From JAKSUT01 sp045616505 (GTDB taxonomy: Bacteria; Cyanobacteriota; Vampirovibrionia; Gastranaerophilales; Gastranaerophilaceae), in contig JAZLGV010000022.1 of the NCBI GenBank assembly GCA_045616505.1, forward strand, positions 1 to 13,829: 13,829 nucleotides of DNA. Direction: 5' to 3'. Under the pieces are notes generated by a model, which had not been told where the DNA came from, did not search any database, and saw only the letters and a list, made by a program, of their open reading frames with translations. Positions 6,479 to 13,829 of the stretch are shown piece after piece (positions within the stretch are counted from its first letter, which is position 1; every line of letters begins with the position of its first letter). Made by a program: the position numbers and the translations under genes.

Positions 6479-8373
6479 TATTGTTGATTACCTCTTTCTG
6501 CAAGAATTTTATCCATATAATTTGCAAAATCTTTTTCATCAAGAGTTTCTTGTTCCAACAACATTCTTGAAATATATTCAAGCATATCTCTGTTTTGTTC
6601 TAATAAATTTTTAGCATTTGTATAACATTCATCAACAATGCGTTTTACTTCTTTATCAATATCAGAAGCAATTTCTTCTGAATAATCTCTTGAATGACCA
6701 AAATCACGTCCCATAAATACGTGTTCTTGGCTCTTTCCGTATGCCATATTACCTAATTTTTCTGACATACCGTAAGCTGTAACCATTTTTCTTGCAGTTG
6801 CTGAAACTTTTTCTAAATCATTTGAAGCCCCTGTTGTAATCGCATCAGGACCATAAACTATTTCTTCTGCTACACGACCACCCAAAGTCATTGTAATTTG
6901 GTCTAGCAACTGATCTTTTCTCATTGTTAAATGGTCTTTTTCAGGTAATGTCATTGTAATACCTAAAGCCATACCTCTTGGAATAATTGAAACTTTATGA
7001 AGAGGGTCACAATTTTTAAGAAGTTTTGCCAATAAAGCGTGACCAACTTCGTGATATGCAGTATTTTCTTTTTCTTCATCAGATATAATTCTACTTTTCT
7101 TTTCTGGACCTGCCATAACTTTATCTGATGCTTCTTCTAAATCACTCATTTCAATTTTTTGTTTATTATGACGAGCTGCTAATAAAGCTGCTTCATTTAA
7201 CAAGTTTTGCAAATCTGCACCAGTAAATCCCGGAGTACGTTTTGCAATAATTTTTAAATCAATTTCTTCAGCTAATGGTTTGTTTTTAGCATGAACATTC
7301 AAAATTTGTTCTCTACCTAAAATATCAGGTCTGTTAATAATAATTTGTCTATCAAAACGTCCTGGTCTTAATAATGCGTTATCCAAAATATCAGGTCTGT
7401 TTGTAGCAGCAATAACAATGATATTTGTATTTTCATCAAAACCATCCATTTCAACTAATAATTGGTTTAATGTTTGTTCTCTTTCATCGTGACCGCCACC
7501 TAAACCAGCACCACGTTGTCTGCCGACAGCATCAATTTCATCAATGAATATAATGCAAGGTTGATGTTTTTTAGCTTGTTCAAATAAATCTCTAACACGG
7601 CTAGCACCAACACCAACAAACATTTCAACAAAGTCAGAACCTGAAATAGAGAAAAAAGGAACACTTGCTTCTCCTGCAACTGCTTTTGCCATTAAGGTTT
7701 TACCAGTACCTGGAACACCAACAAGCAAAACACCTTTCGGAATTTTTGCACCTAATTTAATATATTTTTCGCCATTTTTCAAGAAATCTACAATTTCTTC
7801 AAGCTCTTGACGTTCTTCATCAATACCTGCAACATCTTTAAATGTAACTTTCACTTTGTTATCAAGCATCATTTTAGCTTTACTTTTACCAAAAGACATT
7901 GCTTGAGTTCCACCTGCTTGCAAACCTTTTATCATAATAATAAAAAATACAATTATCAAAATTGGTAAAATCAAAGAACCAATTGTTGCTAACCACTGAG
8001 AAGATTCGCTTGGCTTTTTAACACTTACATTTACATTTGCATTTTCTAATTTTGAAATAAGAGCAGAATCATCAGGAGTCAAAACTTTAAATTGAACAAT
8101 TGGAGTTTGTTGTTCATTATAAAATATTGAAGTAGCTGTATTTACATTCTTTTTAACTTCTGTTTTAGGTTGATTTTTTGGTATCGCAATCAATGCAGAA
8201 TTTTCTTTATCGATTTCAACACTCTTAATCTCACCTGCAGCAAGTTTTTGCATAAATTGAGTATAAGATATATCTTTTGTTGATGTGTTTGGACCTGCCA
8301 TTAACATAGAAACGAATGCTAATATCATTATCCCCAAAATCACATACATACCTGCTGATTGGCTCTTATTCAT
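6478..8373 (-). CDS. ftsH: ATP-dependent zinc metalloprotease FtsH
   Basis: FtsH is a hexameric membrane-anchored AAA+ protease that degrades misassembled membrane proteins and selected regulators. The 631-residue product has TM1 (about 9-25), an extracytoplasmic domain, TM2 (about 130-150), and the AAA module with Walker A GVPGTGKT (219-226), Walker B IIFIDEID (274-281) and an arginine-finger region DNALLRPGRFDRQ. The M41 peptidase has the zinc motif HEVGH (441-445) and third ligand D519 in SNDLEK. All catalytic residues are intact and the length is typical. The ATG is preceded by AGAGG with six bases spacing. It lies 27 nt after a DUF262 gene and overlaps the AcsD/CdhD-like gene by one base. 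I see no separate promoter in the 27-nt gap, so it is probably transcribed from 9652-9681 or from inside the upstream gene. Confidence 0.98.
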   Translation of the reverse strand: MNKSQSAGMYVILGIMILAFVSMLMAGPNTSTKDISYTQFMQKLAAGEIKSVEIDKENSALIAIPKNQPKTEVKKNVNTATSIFYNEQQTPIVQFKVLTPDDSALISKLENANVNVSVKKPSESSQWLATIGSLILPILIIVFFIIMIKGLQAGGTQAMSFGKSKAKMMLDNKVKVTFKDVAGIDEERQELEEIVDFLKNGEKYIKLGAKIPKGVLLVGVPGTGKTLMAKAVAGEASVPFFSISGSDFVEMFVGVGASRVRDLFEQAKKHQPCIIFIDEIDAVGRQRGAGLGGGHDEREQTLNQLLVEMDGFDENTNIIVIAATNRPDILDNALLRPGRFDRQIIINRPDILGREQILNVHAKNKPLAEEIDLKIIAKRTPGFTGADLQNLLNEAALLAARHNKQKIEMSDLEEASDKVMAGPEKKSRIISDEEKENTAYHEVGHALLAKLLKNCDPLHKVSIIPRGMALGITMTLPEKDHLTMRKDQLLDQITMTLGGRVAEEIVYGPDAITTGASNDLEKVSATARKMVTAYGMSEKLGNMAYGKSQEHVFMGRDFGHSRDYSEEIASDIDKEVKRIVDECYTNAKNLLEQNRDMLEYISRMLLEQETLDEKDFANYMDKILAERGNQQ

Positions 8374-8400
8374 AATTTACCTCTTTTTATTACTCTACTC

Positions 8401-9624
8401 TTACTTACTTTCACTTTCTATCGGCTTTTCACCTAATTTTGAAAGTGCATTTATTTCATTTATTGAAAACTTATTATTTTCTGACATTATCTCAGGAACA
8501 TAATCATTTATCACTAACATTTTATTCAATTCTTTACTTAATGTAGAAAAATCAATGCTTACATTTCCAACAGTAACATTTTCTCTACTCTTGATGAATA
8601 AATTTATCATCATCAAAATATTAAGTAAAGCACTTTCGTCTAAATGACCACTTTCCAAATCGTCCATAACTTCCATTAAATATGGATAAGTATCCTTACC
8701 TTCACTATTATTCAAGACTTCAAATTGATGTTTTACTTCAGCTGACTCAAAATCTGAACTAATAATCTTCAAATAATAATTAGAATATTTATCTATTGAA
8801 GAAACGATATCTCGCATTGTTTGATACTTTGCAACTTTATAAAAATACTTTTTAAAATTATTATACAATGCTGTTTTATTTAGCAAACCTTCGTCAATTC
8901 TTGTTGTAAGAAAATCATTCAAAAAGTTTTCAAACACATTTAATTCAGAATATTTTTCAACAATATCTTCCCACTTATCACCTGCGATTGCATCTTGTTG
9001 CTTAATAAAATCAAAAATTAGATTTAATTGAGAATCTTCTTTTATACCATTTAATGCTTGGTACAATTCTCTTACTGAAATTTCTGATTTTTTAGTAAGC
9101 ACTACCATAAATTGCATCTGTGAAACGAATTTAAACAATGCACTCGGATTAACTTTATCATTTGTTATTTTATTTAAAAATTCATTATAAGCAGAAAAGA
9201 TATTGCTTGATTTTTCATCTTCCGACAAATAGATATCATTTACTATTTTATCAAAAATTTCGGCATCTTTCCCTTTTAGTTGAAGTTTTGGAGAATTGTT
9301 ACTTATAAGATACCTTGAAAAAATTTTATCGCCGGCTTCTTTATTTACAGCAGTTGAACCAACACAACTTTTACACAAAGCCAACAATAAAAGATTAATC
9401 GTCGTAAGCCTTTGCAATCCATCTACTATCGAATAAATTTCACCTGTTTTTTCAAAAATCAAAATTCCTGAAAAAATAGGTGAATCAGGAGAATTAGACA
9501 TTAATTCTTCAAAATACTCTTTTGCATTTTCTTTGCCATAATTGTAATCAGCAGAAAATCCTGGAGATACAAAACGTAATCCAGTTTTTAACAAATCTGC
9601 AACATTTATTATTGAAGTATTCAT
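8401..9624 (-). CDS. DUF262-family protein without nuclease domain
   Basis: A 407-residue protein whose first about 100 residues match the DUF262 (GmrSD N-terminal, ParB/Srx-like) domain. The signature is I-V-D-G-L-Q-R-L-T-T-I at 66-76, where most members have DGQQRLTT. In GmrSD-type restriction enzymes this motif belongs to a nucleotide-hydrolysing domain that drives a DUF1524 HNH nuclease. Here the remaining about 300 residues are helical, with no His-x-x-Pro HNH signature, so a nuclease is not evident. There is no methyltransferase or other defence gene beside it. Its promoter and GAGGG ribosome site (11 bases before ATG) are visible. It is first in the operon with ftsH. It may be a defence remnant, an anti-phage regulator, or a housekeeping protein of unknown role; I cannot decide. 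Confidence 0.8.
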   Translation of the reverse strand: MNTSIINVADLLKTGLRFVSPGFSADYNYGKENAKEYFEELMSNSPDSPIFSGILIFEKTGEIYSIVDGLQRLTTINLLLLALCKSCVGSTAVNKEAGDKIFSRYLISNNSPKLQLKGKDAEIFDKIVNDIYLSEDEKSSNIFSAYNEFLNKITNDKVNPSALFKFVSQMQFMVVLTKKSEISVRELYQALNGIKEDSQLNLIFDFIKQQDAIAGDKWEDIVEKYSELNVFENFLNDFLTTRIDEGLLNKTALYNNFKKYFYKVAKYQTMRDIVSSIDKYSNYYLKIISSDFESAEVKHQFEVLNNSEGKDTYPYLMEVMDDLESGHLDESALLNILMMINLFIKSRENVTVGNVSIDFSTLSKELNKMLVINDYVPEIMSENNKFSINEINALSKLGEKPIESESK

Positions 9625-9651
9625 CTAATCTACTACCCTCAACATATTTAT

Positions 9652-9681
9652 ATTCTAACATAAAAGGCAAAAGTTGTTCAA
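9652..9681 (-). promoter_or_regulatory. Promoter of the DUF262-ftsH-acsD-like operon
   Basis: On the minus strand TTGAAC (9676-9681), 18 bases, then TAGAAT (9652-9657) with an extended TG one base before it. It directs transcription into the DUF262 gene with a leader of about 20 bases that contains GAGGG. The -35 lies in the loop of the terminator hairpin at 9662-9709. Confidence 0.6.
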
Positions 9682-9710
9682 TTTTATTAGAAAACTCTTG
9701 CCTTTTATTT
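9661..9710 (-). terminator. Intrinsic terminator after the winged-helix gene
   Basis: Arms AAAAGGCAAGAGTT and its near complement AACTTTTGCCTTTT pair across a loop of about 20 bases with one A-C mismatch. The hairpin is followed by a short T-rich stretch on the minus strand. The hairpin is downstream of the gene ending at 9738. The stem core AAAAGGCAAGA is the same as in the terminator after deoC. Confidence 0.75.
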
Positions 9711-9737
9711 CAAACTATTTACAATACAAAAATGCAA

Positions 9738-10307
9738 TTATAAAGTTAAAACATAACCGCCATTTTCAGCATTTTGCAAAACATCGCCACCGATTTTTGT
9801 TCTCAAATTTTTAATATATTTATATACATAATCTCTTGGCAAACCTAACAAAGATGCTAAATCTTTTGCATAAACAATTTTTCCTTGTTGTTGTGAAAAA
9901 TAATCAAACACCATTTGTTCACGTTCTGTTAATGCTTTTGAAAAAGTCATTTTAACTTTGTTCTTAACTGAAATTTCTTCTTTTTGTTCTTTAACCTCTA
10001 CCTGTTTAGCAGCCTTCTTTTCTTGCTTTTTCGCAATTTCACGTTTTGCAACGGTTTCTTTTTTTATTTCTTTTTCTCTTTCAAAAGCTTTATTTGCAAT
10101 TGAATTTAATCTTTCAACTTTTGAAATTGAAGAATCTTCAATTCTTGTAACAACAGGTTGATCGTGCATAACAATATCAACCAAATCATTTGTTTGTTTA
10201 TCTTCTTCTATTAATTTTCCTAATCTTGCAGCGTACTCTTCCAATGTAATCTTCTCTAATGATCTTCTCCATTGTTTTACTTCTTCTTTGCTCAAGTATT
10301 CTGGCAT
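9738..10307 (-). CDS. Coiled-coil protein with C-terminal OmpR-like winged helix
   Basis: A 189-residue soluble protein. Residues 1-50 form a helical N-terminus with no recognised domain. Residues about 60-118 are a very lysine/glutamate-rich, probably coiled-coil or extended helix. Residues about 124-189 look like an OmpR/PhoB-type winged helix: LTEREQMVFDYF, then a KIVYAKDLASLLGLP helix, the recognition-helix-like DYVYKYIKNLRTKIG, and a wing ending in GGYVL. The usual receiver domain with phospho-aspartate is absent, so it cannot be a classical response regulator. It is probably a DNA-binding protein. SD AAGGAG lies about 10 bases before ATG. It is divergent from a histidine kinase 171 bp away, which hints at a shared pathway or at local regulation but does not prove it. 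Confidence 0.75.
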   Translation of the reverse strand: MPEYLSKEEVKQWRRSLEKITLEEYAARLGKLIEEDKQTNDLVDIVMHDQPVVTRIEDSSISKVERLNSIANKAFEREKEIKKETVAKREIAKKQEKKAAKQVEVKEQKEEISVKNKVKMTFSKALTEREQMVFDYFSQQQGKIVYAKDLASLLGLPRDYVYKYIKNLRTKIGGDVLQNAENGGYVLTL

Positions 10308-10478
10308 TATTATTTATCTCCTTGACTGACTAATTTACGATAAAACCATCCGCAAGATATAATGTAACATAAAACTTTTTTAACTGAACCAAAATGTTGC
10401 ATAACGTAAATTTTTTTTATTTATTTTTACAAAATTAATATATTTTTTTTTATGGCTTTTATAGGCTATAATTGAAAT
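10308..10478. other. Divergent intergenic region with T-tracts
   Basis: A 170-bp gap between the winged-helix gene and the histidine-kinase gene. It carries two long T runs (about 10411-10418 and 10443-10451) in a nearly pure A/T segment, which may bend the DNA or serve as an UP element for the kinase promoter. On the minus strand a weak TTAAAA-N16-TATATC pair may drive the winged-helix gene. No clear operator repeat is seen. Confidence 0.4.
10444..10472 (+). promoter_or_regulatory. Histidine-kinase promoter, leaderless geometry
   Basis: A consensus TATAAT (10467-10472) lies six bases before the ATG at 10479, so transcription should start at or within a base of the start codon. The -35 position falls in a T run (TTTTTT) and is poor. 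No Shine-Dalgarno site exists. ATAGGCTATA at 10461-10470 also occurs in the tRNA-Ile promoter. Confidence 0.6.
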
Positions 10479-12131
10479 ATGCAGAAATTTGAAATTTTCA
10501 ACAAATTTAATAACGCAGTGTTAGTAATCAATAAAAACTTAGAAATTACTTACACAAACAAAGTATTTGATAGAACATTTGGCAAATTTTCTTCCTTTGA
10601 AAATTTTTGCCACCTTCTTTCATTTGATACTTGTATGCTTGAAAGCGATAATGTTGAAATGTATTCACCAATATATCAAGCCGCAAAATCTCCTCACAAT
10701 TTCTTTTCTTGCGCAACTTTTCAAACTTCTGAAAAAAAATTATATTTTAACATTACATCTATTAAGAAAAAAAATTACACTATTATCACACTTGATGACA
10801 CGACAACGCAACACGAATTAGAGATATTAAAAGAAGAATACAAAAAAATATCAAATAAAGTCGAAGAACTATCAAATACAAACCAAAACTTGATAAAAGT
10901 ACAACAAGAAGCACAAACTCAAGCGCTAAAAATGGCTCTTATTAATAAAATTTCAACATCAATGAGAGAATCAATTGCTCTTTCAAAAATCATTTCTTCT
11001 ACTATTCAACAACTATCAAATATTTTCGGTGCTACAAAAATATATTATGCATCTGCATTTGAAAACCAATTTAAAATAGAACAAATCAATAAAGAATACA
11101 GTTCTGAACAAGGACAAATTATTGAATTTGATTATCAAACACAAGAAAGAATATTAAAAAAAGAAATCATAATTTCTCATTGTATAAAAGAACACTCAAA
11201 AGCTGAAAGTTTAAAAAAAGCTATTTGCAGAATTATTGTTCCAATATATTATGGCACGGAACACAAAGGGATTATAGTAATACTTATTTCAAAGCCAAGA
11301 GAACTCACAGACGAAGTAAATGTACTTGAAAACGTATCAACCCAACTTGCAAACGCAATTAACCAAGCTGAATTATATGAAAAAGATTTAAAAACCGTAA
11401 ACGAACTTAAAAAAACATTGAAAGAATTGAAAGAAACACAAATTCAACTTATCAATTCTGAAAAAATGGCTTCTTTAGGTCAATTAATCGCAGGTGTAGC
11501 TCACGAAATAAACACACCTCTTGCGTCTATCAACGCCAATAACGGTATGATAGCAAAACTTATCAAAAAAATTGATAATCCAGATTTGCAAGAAATGATA
11601 AACAGTATAAATTTAATAGATAAAGAAGCTGTTTCTAGAATTAGTAATATTGTTAAATCTTTGAAAAAATTTGTACGTCTTGACGAAGCCGAATTACAAG
11701 AAGCTGATATCAACAAAGAAATAGATTTAACACTTGATATTATTAGACACGAAACAAAAAACAAAGCAGAAATTATAAAAAATTACGGCGATATTCCAAT
11801 GATAAAATGTTATCCAAATATGCTAAACCAAGTATTTATGAACATTTTAGTGAACGCTTGCCAAAGCATAGAAAAAAAAGGAACAATTACAATTTCAACT
11901 TCTTTTCAAGACAATTCTCTATTTGTCAGCATTAAAGATAGCGGAAAAGGAATAAAGCAAGAACTAATTGAAAAGATATTTCAACCTGGATACACAACAA
12001 AACAAGTTGGAATTGGAACAGGCTTAGGACTTGCTATTTCAGAAAAAATAATCGAAAAGCACAACGGAAAAATCACAGTGACAAGTGAAGAAAATATAGG
12101 TACTGAATTTACTATTACTATCCCTAGTTAG
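10479..12131 (+). CDS. Soluble PAS-GAF sensor histidine kinase
   Basis: A 550-residue cytoplasmic two-component sensor without membrane segments. Order: PAS-like domain (about 5-105), coiled coil (about 110-150), GAF-like domain (about 155-298), second coiled coil (about 300-330), HisKA with phospho-acceptor H342 in AHEINTP, and HATPase. The ATPase has the N box around N455/N459, G1 DSGKGI (487-492), F box IFQPGYTTK (500-508) and G2 GIGTGLGLAIS (511-521), all intact. The E-I-N-T-P form of the H box is typical of the HPK4 class. No response regulator is adjacent, so it is an orphan; the divergent winged-helix protein lacks the aspartate domain needed to be its direct partner. The signal is unknown. 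The ATG lies six bases after a TATAAT, with no ribosome site. No clear terminator follows it. Confidence 0.95.
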   Translation: MQKFEIFNKFNNAVLVINKNLEITYTNKVFDRTFGKFSSFENFCHLLSFDTCMLESDNVEMYSPIYQAAKSPHNFFSCATFQTSEKKLYFNITSIKKKNYTIITLDDTTTQHELEILKEEYKKISNKVEELSNTNQNLIKVQQEAQTQALKMALINKISTSMRESIALSKIISSTIQQLSNIFGATKIYYASAFENQFKIEQINKEYSSEQGQIIEFDYQTQERILKKEIIISHCIKEHSKAESLKKAICRIIVPIYYGTEHKGIIVILISKPRELTDEVNVLENVSTQLANAINQAELYEKDLKTVNELKKTLKELKETQIQLINSEKMASLGQLIAGVAHEINTPLASINANNGMIAKLIKKIDNPDLQEMINSINLIDKEAVSRISNIVKSLKKFVRLDEAELQEADINKEIDLTLDIIRHETKNKAEIIKNYGDIPMIKCYPNMLNQVFMNILVNACQSIEKKGTITISTSFQDNSLFVSIKDSGKGIKQELIEKIFQPGYTTKQVGIGTGLGLAISEKIIEKHNGKITVTSEENIGTEFTITIPS

Positions 12132-12422
12132 TAATACTTGTTAAATAAATGTTACATTTACACTCTTAAATAACAGTATTTTTGAGATTTTTAAAAAAAC
12201 AAACACTATGTTTATAACAAATAATATAAGTAATGTAAGCATTTTTTCAAAAAATATGTTATAGTTATAATATAAAGTGTGAAACATACCCTTAATACAT
12301 CAATCGACTCCGTATGTAACAAAACTTTATAAAATTTTAAAAAAAAGTAAATTTTTACATCAGAATTTTCTTTATAAAAGAGTGTAGTGAATTTATTTAG
12401 TAGTGTCGGAGGAAAGATACTT
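12132..12422 (+). promoter_or_regulatory. Intergenic region with promoter and long leader of HEAT gene 2
   Basis: A good promoter, TTTTCA (12244-12249), 16 bases, TATAAT (12266-12271), predicts transcription from about 12278 and so a leader of about 145 nt. The leader has ACATAC/GTATGT arms (about 12284-12289 and 12312-12317), and CTCCG at 12308-12312 that could pair with CGGAG (12407-12411) in the ribosome site. I recognise no known riboswitch, and the part just after the kinase gene has no clear hairpin terminator. Confidence 0.5.
12408..12413 (+). promoter_or_regulatory. Strong ribosome binding site of HEAT gene 2
   Basis: GGAGGA lies about 10 bases before the ATG at 12423. It is the best Shine-Dalgarno match in the window and rules out the upstream in-frame GTG at 12387, which lies before it. 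Confidence 0.8.
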
Positions 12423-13277
12423 ATGACAATTAGTGTGAACGGTAAGAAAAAACAAGTTAAAAAAACATTTGATGAATTATTGATGGACTTGAGAACAAAT
12501 AATTCTGAAAAAGTTAGATATAACGCAGCTCGTATGCTTGGTGAAATGGGCGACTCAAAAGCAGTTGAACCATTAATTGAAGTATTGAGATATGACAAAA
12601 ATGGTTCAGTTCGTTTATATGCAGCTCGTGCATTGGGCGAATTGGGTGATTCAAAAGCAACTACTCACTTAATTGATTCATTAAGAAATGATAGAAACGT
12701 AGATGTAAGAGTTCGTGCAGCTCGTGCATTAGGTAGATTGGGTGGCGAAATCGTTGTTGAACCATTAGTTGAAGCATTGAACGATGAAAACCCACAAGTT
12801 TGTATCACTTCAACAGACGCTCTAATTGAAATTGGTGATGTAGCAACAGATGCTTTGATTGCATCTTTGGATCACGAAAAAGTTAATGTTCGTTGCGATG
12901 CAACTCGTGCATTGGGCGAAATTGGAAACAAAAAAGCAGTTGATAAAGTTATCAATATGTTATATGACGAATGGGTAAACGTTAGAATTTATGCAGTTAC
13001 TTCATTAGGTAAATTGAACGATACAAAAGCAGTTCCAGCATTGATTGACGTTATGAAAAACCACAAAGAAAACGAATTAGTAAGAGCTGGTGCAGCAGCA
13101 GCTTTGGGTGTACTAAGAGACCAAAGAGCTTTGTTACCACTAAGAGAATTAATTATGGAAGCTGAAGAACTTGGTGAACTTGAAGATACAGCTTTGAAAT
13201 CATTCAAAAAAATTATGGCAGCTAACTGGCAATCAATCCCAGGAGCAGCTCCTCAAAAGAAACCAGCTACTGTATAA
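12423..13277 (+). CDS. HEAT-repeat protein (PBS-lyase-type repeats), second copy
   Basis: A 284-residue protein of regular 31-residue HEAT repeats from about residue 25 to 250. The repeat pattern is D-S-K-A-V-E-P-L-I-E-x-L-x-x-D-x-x-x-x-V-R followed by A-A-R-A-L-G-E-L-G, seen at about 44, 76 and 107 and more loosely afterwards. The short N-terminus is basic (GKKKQVKK) and the C-terminal tail is proline/alanine/lysine rich and probably unstructured. Such repeats act as protein-binding scaffolds; cyanobacterial relatives are phycobilin lyases, but there is no photosynthetic context and no lyase role is proposed. It uses CGT for arginine in many repeats where neighbours prefer AGA, and it has the strongest ribosome site here, so high expression is likely. 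The repeats are more regular than in the HEAT protein at 2063-2986. It is a single-gene unit ending at a strong terminator. Confidence 0.9.
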   Translation: MTISVNGKKKQVKKTFDELLMDLRTNNSEKVRYNAARMLGEMGDSKAVEPLIEVLRYDKNGSVRLYAARALGELGDSKATTHLIDSLRNDRNVDVRVRAARALGRLGGEIVVEPLVEALNDENPQVCITSTDALIEIGDVATDALIASLDHEKVNVRCDATRALGEIGNKKAVDKVINMLYDEWVNVRIYAVTSLGKLNDTKAVPALIDVMKNHKENELVRAGAAAALGVLRDQRALLPLRELIMEAEELGELEDTALKSFKKIMAANWQSIPGAAPQKKPATV

Positions 13278-13303
13278 TTAATTCAAAAAATAAATTCACA
13301 AAT

Positions 13304-13337
13304 AAAAAAGGTTCAATTTTTAAATTGAACCTTTTTT
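13304..13337. terminator. Bidirectional intrinsic terminator
   Basis: A perfect 16-bp inverted repeat, AAAAAAGGTTCAATTT (13304-13319) and its complement (13322-13337), lies between two convergent genes. The A-run and T-run ends give a U tract on both strands, so it can serve the HEAT gene on the left and the gene on the right. Confidence 0.93.
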
Positions 13338-13394
13338 GTTGATTAAAAATATTAATTTAATTTCCATGAATTTACCTTTATTTTAAATTTTTCT

Positions 13395-13823
13395 TTAATC
13401 TGTTTCATATTCAGATTGTAAATCATCATACTTCCATTCAAGAATTAAATTTTTTAATTTTAATAAACGTACATTTTCAGGTTGATATTTTTCACAGATT
13501 TCGATTATACTATCATAATCTTCTATGACATATTGATTATAAGTATTTAACATATTATCTGCACTATTTAAGTTATCATTTACAATTTCATCTTCTATAT
13601 GTTCAAGGTCTTTTTTTATTTCTGACATTGTGCTATCTGAAACATTTGTTTCTGAACAAAATTTCAATAAAAATTCTTTATATTTTGCATAATCCAAACC
13701 ATCATATTTTTTATCAAAATAATCTTCTAATAAAGCATCTACATAAAAAATTGCAAGTAAATCTTCGGTTGTATATGAAAAACAACTTACTAAACTTATT
13801 TGATTATCTCTTCGTAAATTCAT
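13395..13823 (-). CDS. Unrecognised protein, possibly 5'-truncated at window edge
   Basis: A 142-residue reading frame, acidic and predicted helical, with aromatic-rich stretches (DYFDKKYDGLDYAKYKEF) and a C-terminus rich in D, E and Y. No domain, signal peptide or membrane segment is recognised. The first ATG is 6 bases from the window end and the frame stays open to the edge, so the real protein may be longer. No ribosome site can be judged. It ends toward the shared terminator at 13304-13337. Codon use is like its neighbours, so it is probably a real gene. Confidence 0.6.
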   Translation of the reverse strand: MNLRRDNQISLVSCFSYTTEDLLAIFYVDALLEDYFDKKYDGLDYAKYKEFLLKFCSETNVSDSTMSEIKKDLEHIEDEIVNDNLNSADNMLNTYNQYVIEDYDSIIEICEKYQPENVRLLKLKNLILEWKYDDLQSEYETD

Positions 13824-13829
13824 TAATTT

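Noticed and set aside
8401..9624. Complete restriction or phage-defence island
   Set aside because: Only one DUF262 gene is present, without nuclease, methyltransferase, integrase or atypical codon use, and it is joined to ftsH.
12212..12598. Minus-strand reading frame across the kinase-HEAT gap
   Set aside because: It overlaps the HEAT gene start and its promoter in antisense, has no ribosome site, and shows no recognisable domain.
12423..13277. Phycobilin lyase (CpcE/PecE-like) function for the HEAT protein
   Set aside because: The repeats are shared by many scaffold proteins, and no phycobiliprotein or pigment gene is in the window.

Overview
The window is AT-rich chromosomal DNA with tightly packed genes, A/T-rich codon choice and the standard bacterial code. 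It holds 14 protein genes and a cut-off tRNA-Ile. There are no insertion sequences, phage genes, CRISPR arrays or rRNA. Flagellar flhB, a FliA-like sigma factor, two proteins of PBS-lyase-type HEAT repeats, preQ0 biosynthesis and very low GC together fit a non-photosynthetic cyanobacterial relative (Vampirovibrionia/Melainabacteria, for example gut Gastranaerophilales). This placement is inferred from gene content, not from a marker-gene comparison.

Left part (1-2986, minus strand): a four-gene run reads HEAT-repeat protein, queC, a DUF366-family protein, and a membrane-anchored SPOR-domain protein, with gaps of 1, 13 and 8 nt. It heads toward tRNA-Ile(GAU), which is cut by the window edge. 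Divergent from it is deoC (3083-3733), which ends at a strong intrinsic terminator.

Middle: flhB and a FliA-like sigma factor form a plus-strand pair (3863-5631). They meet, with one base between stop codons, a minus-strand operon of a DUF262 protein, ftsH, and a homologue of the small corrinoid protein subunit of CO dehydrogenase/acetyl-CoA synthase (AcsD/CdhD). The last two overlap by one base. A promoter for this operon lies inside a terminator hairpin at 9652-9710.

Right part: a coiled-coil protein with an OmpR-like winged helix but no receiver domain (9738-10307, minus) is divergent from a soluble PAS-GAF histidine kinase (10479-12131, plus). Then comes a second HEAT-repeat protein with a long predicted leader and a strong ribosome site, a bidirectional terminator, and an unrecognised gene at the right edge.

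Most genes have clear Shine-Dalgarno sites. deoC and the histidine kinase instead have a -10 element exactly 6 nt before ATG, the geometry of leaderless mRNAs. The items most worth following are the stand-alone AcsD/CdhD homologue coupled to ftsH, the NPIH variant of the FlhB self-cleavage site, the kinase/winged-helix pair, and the FliA-like factor with an acidic linker where region 3 should be.
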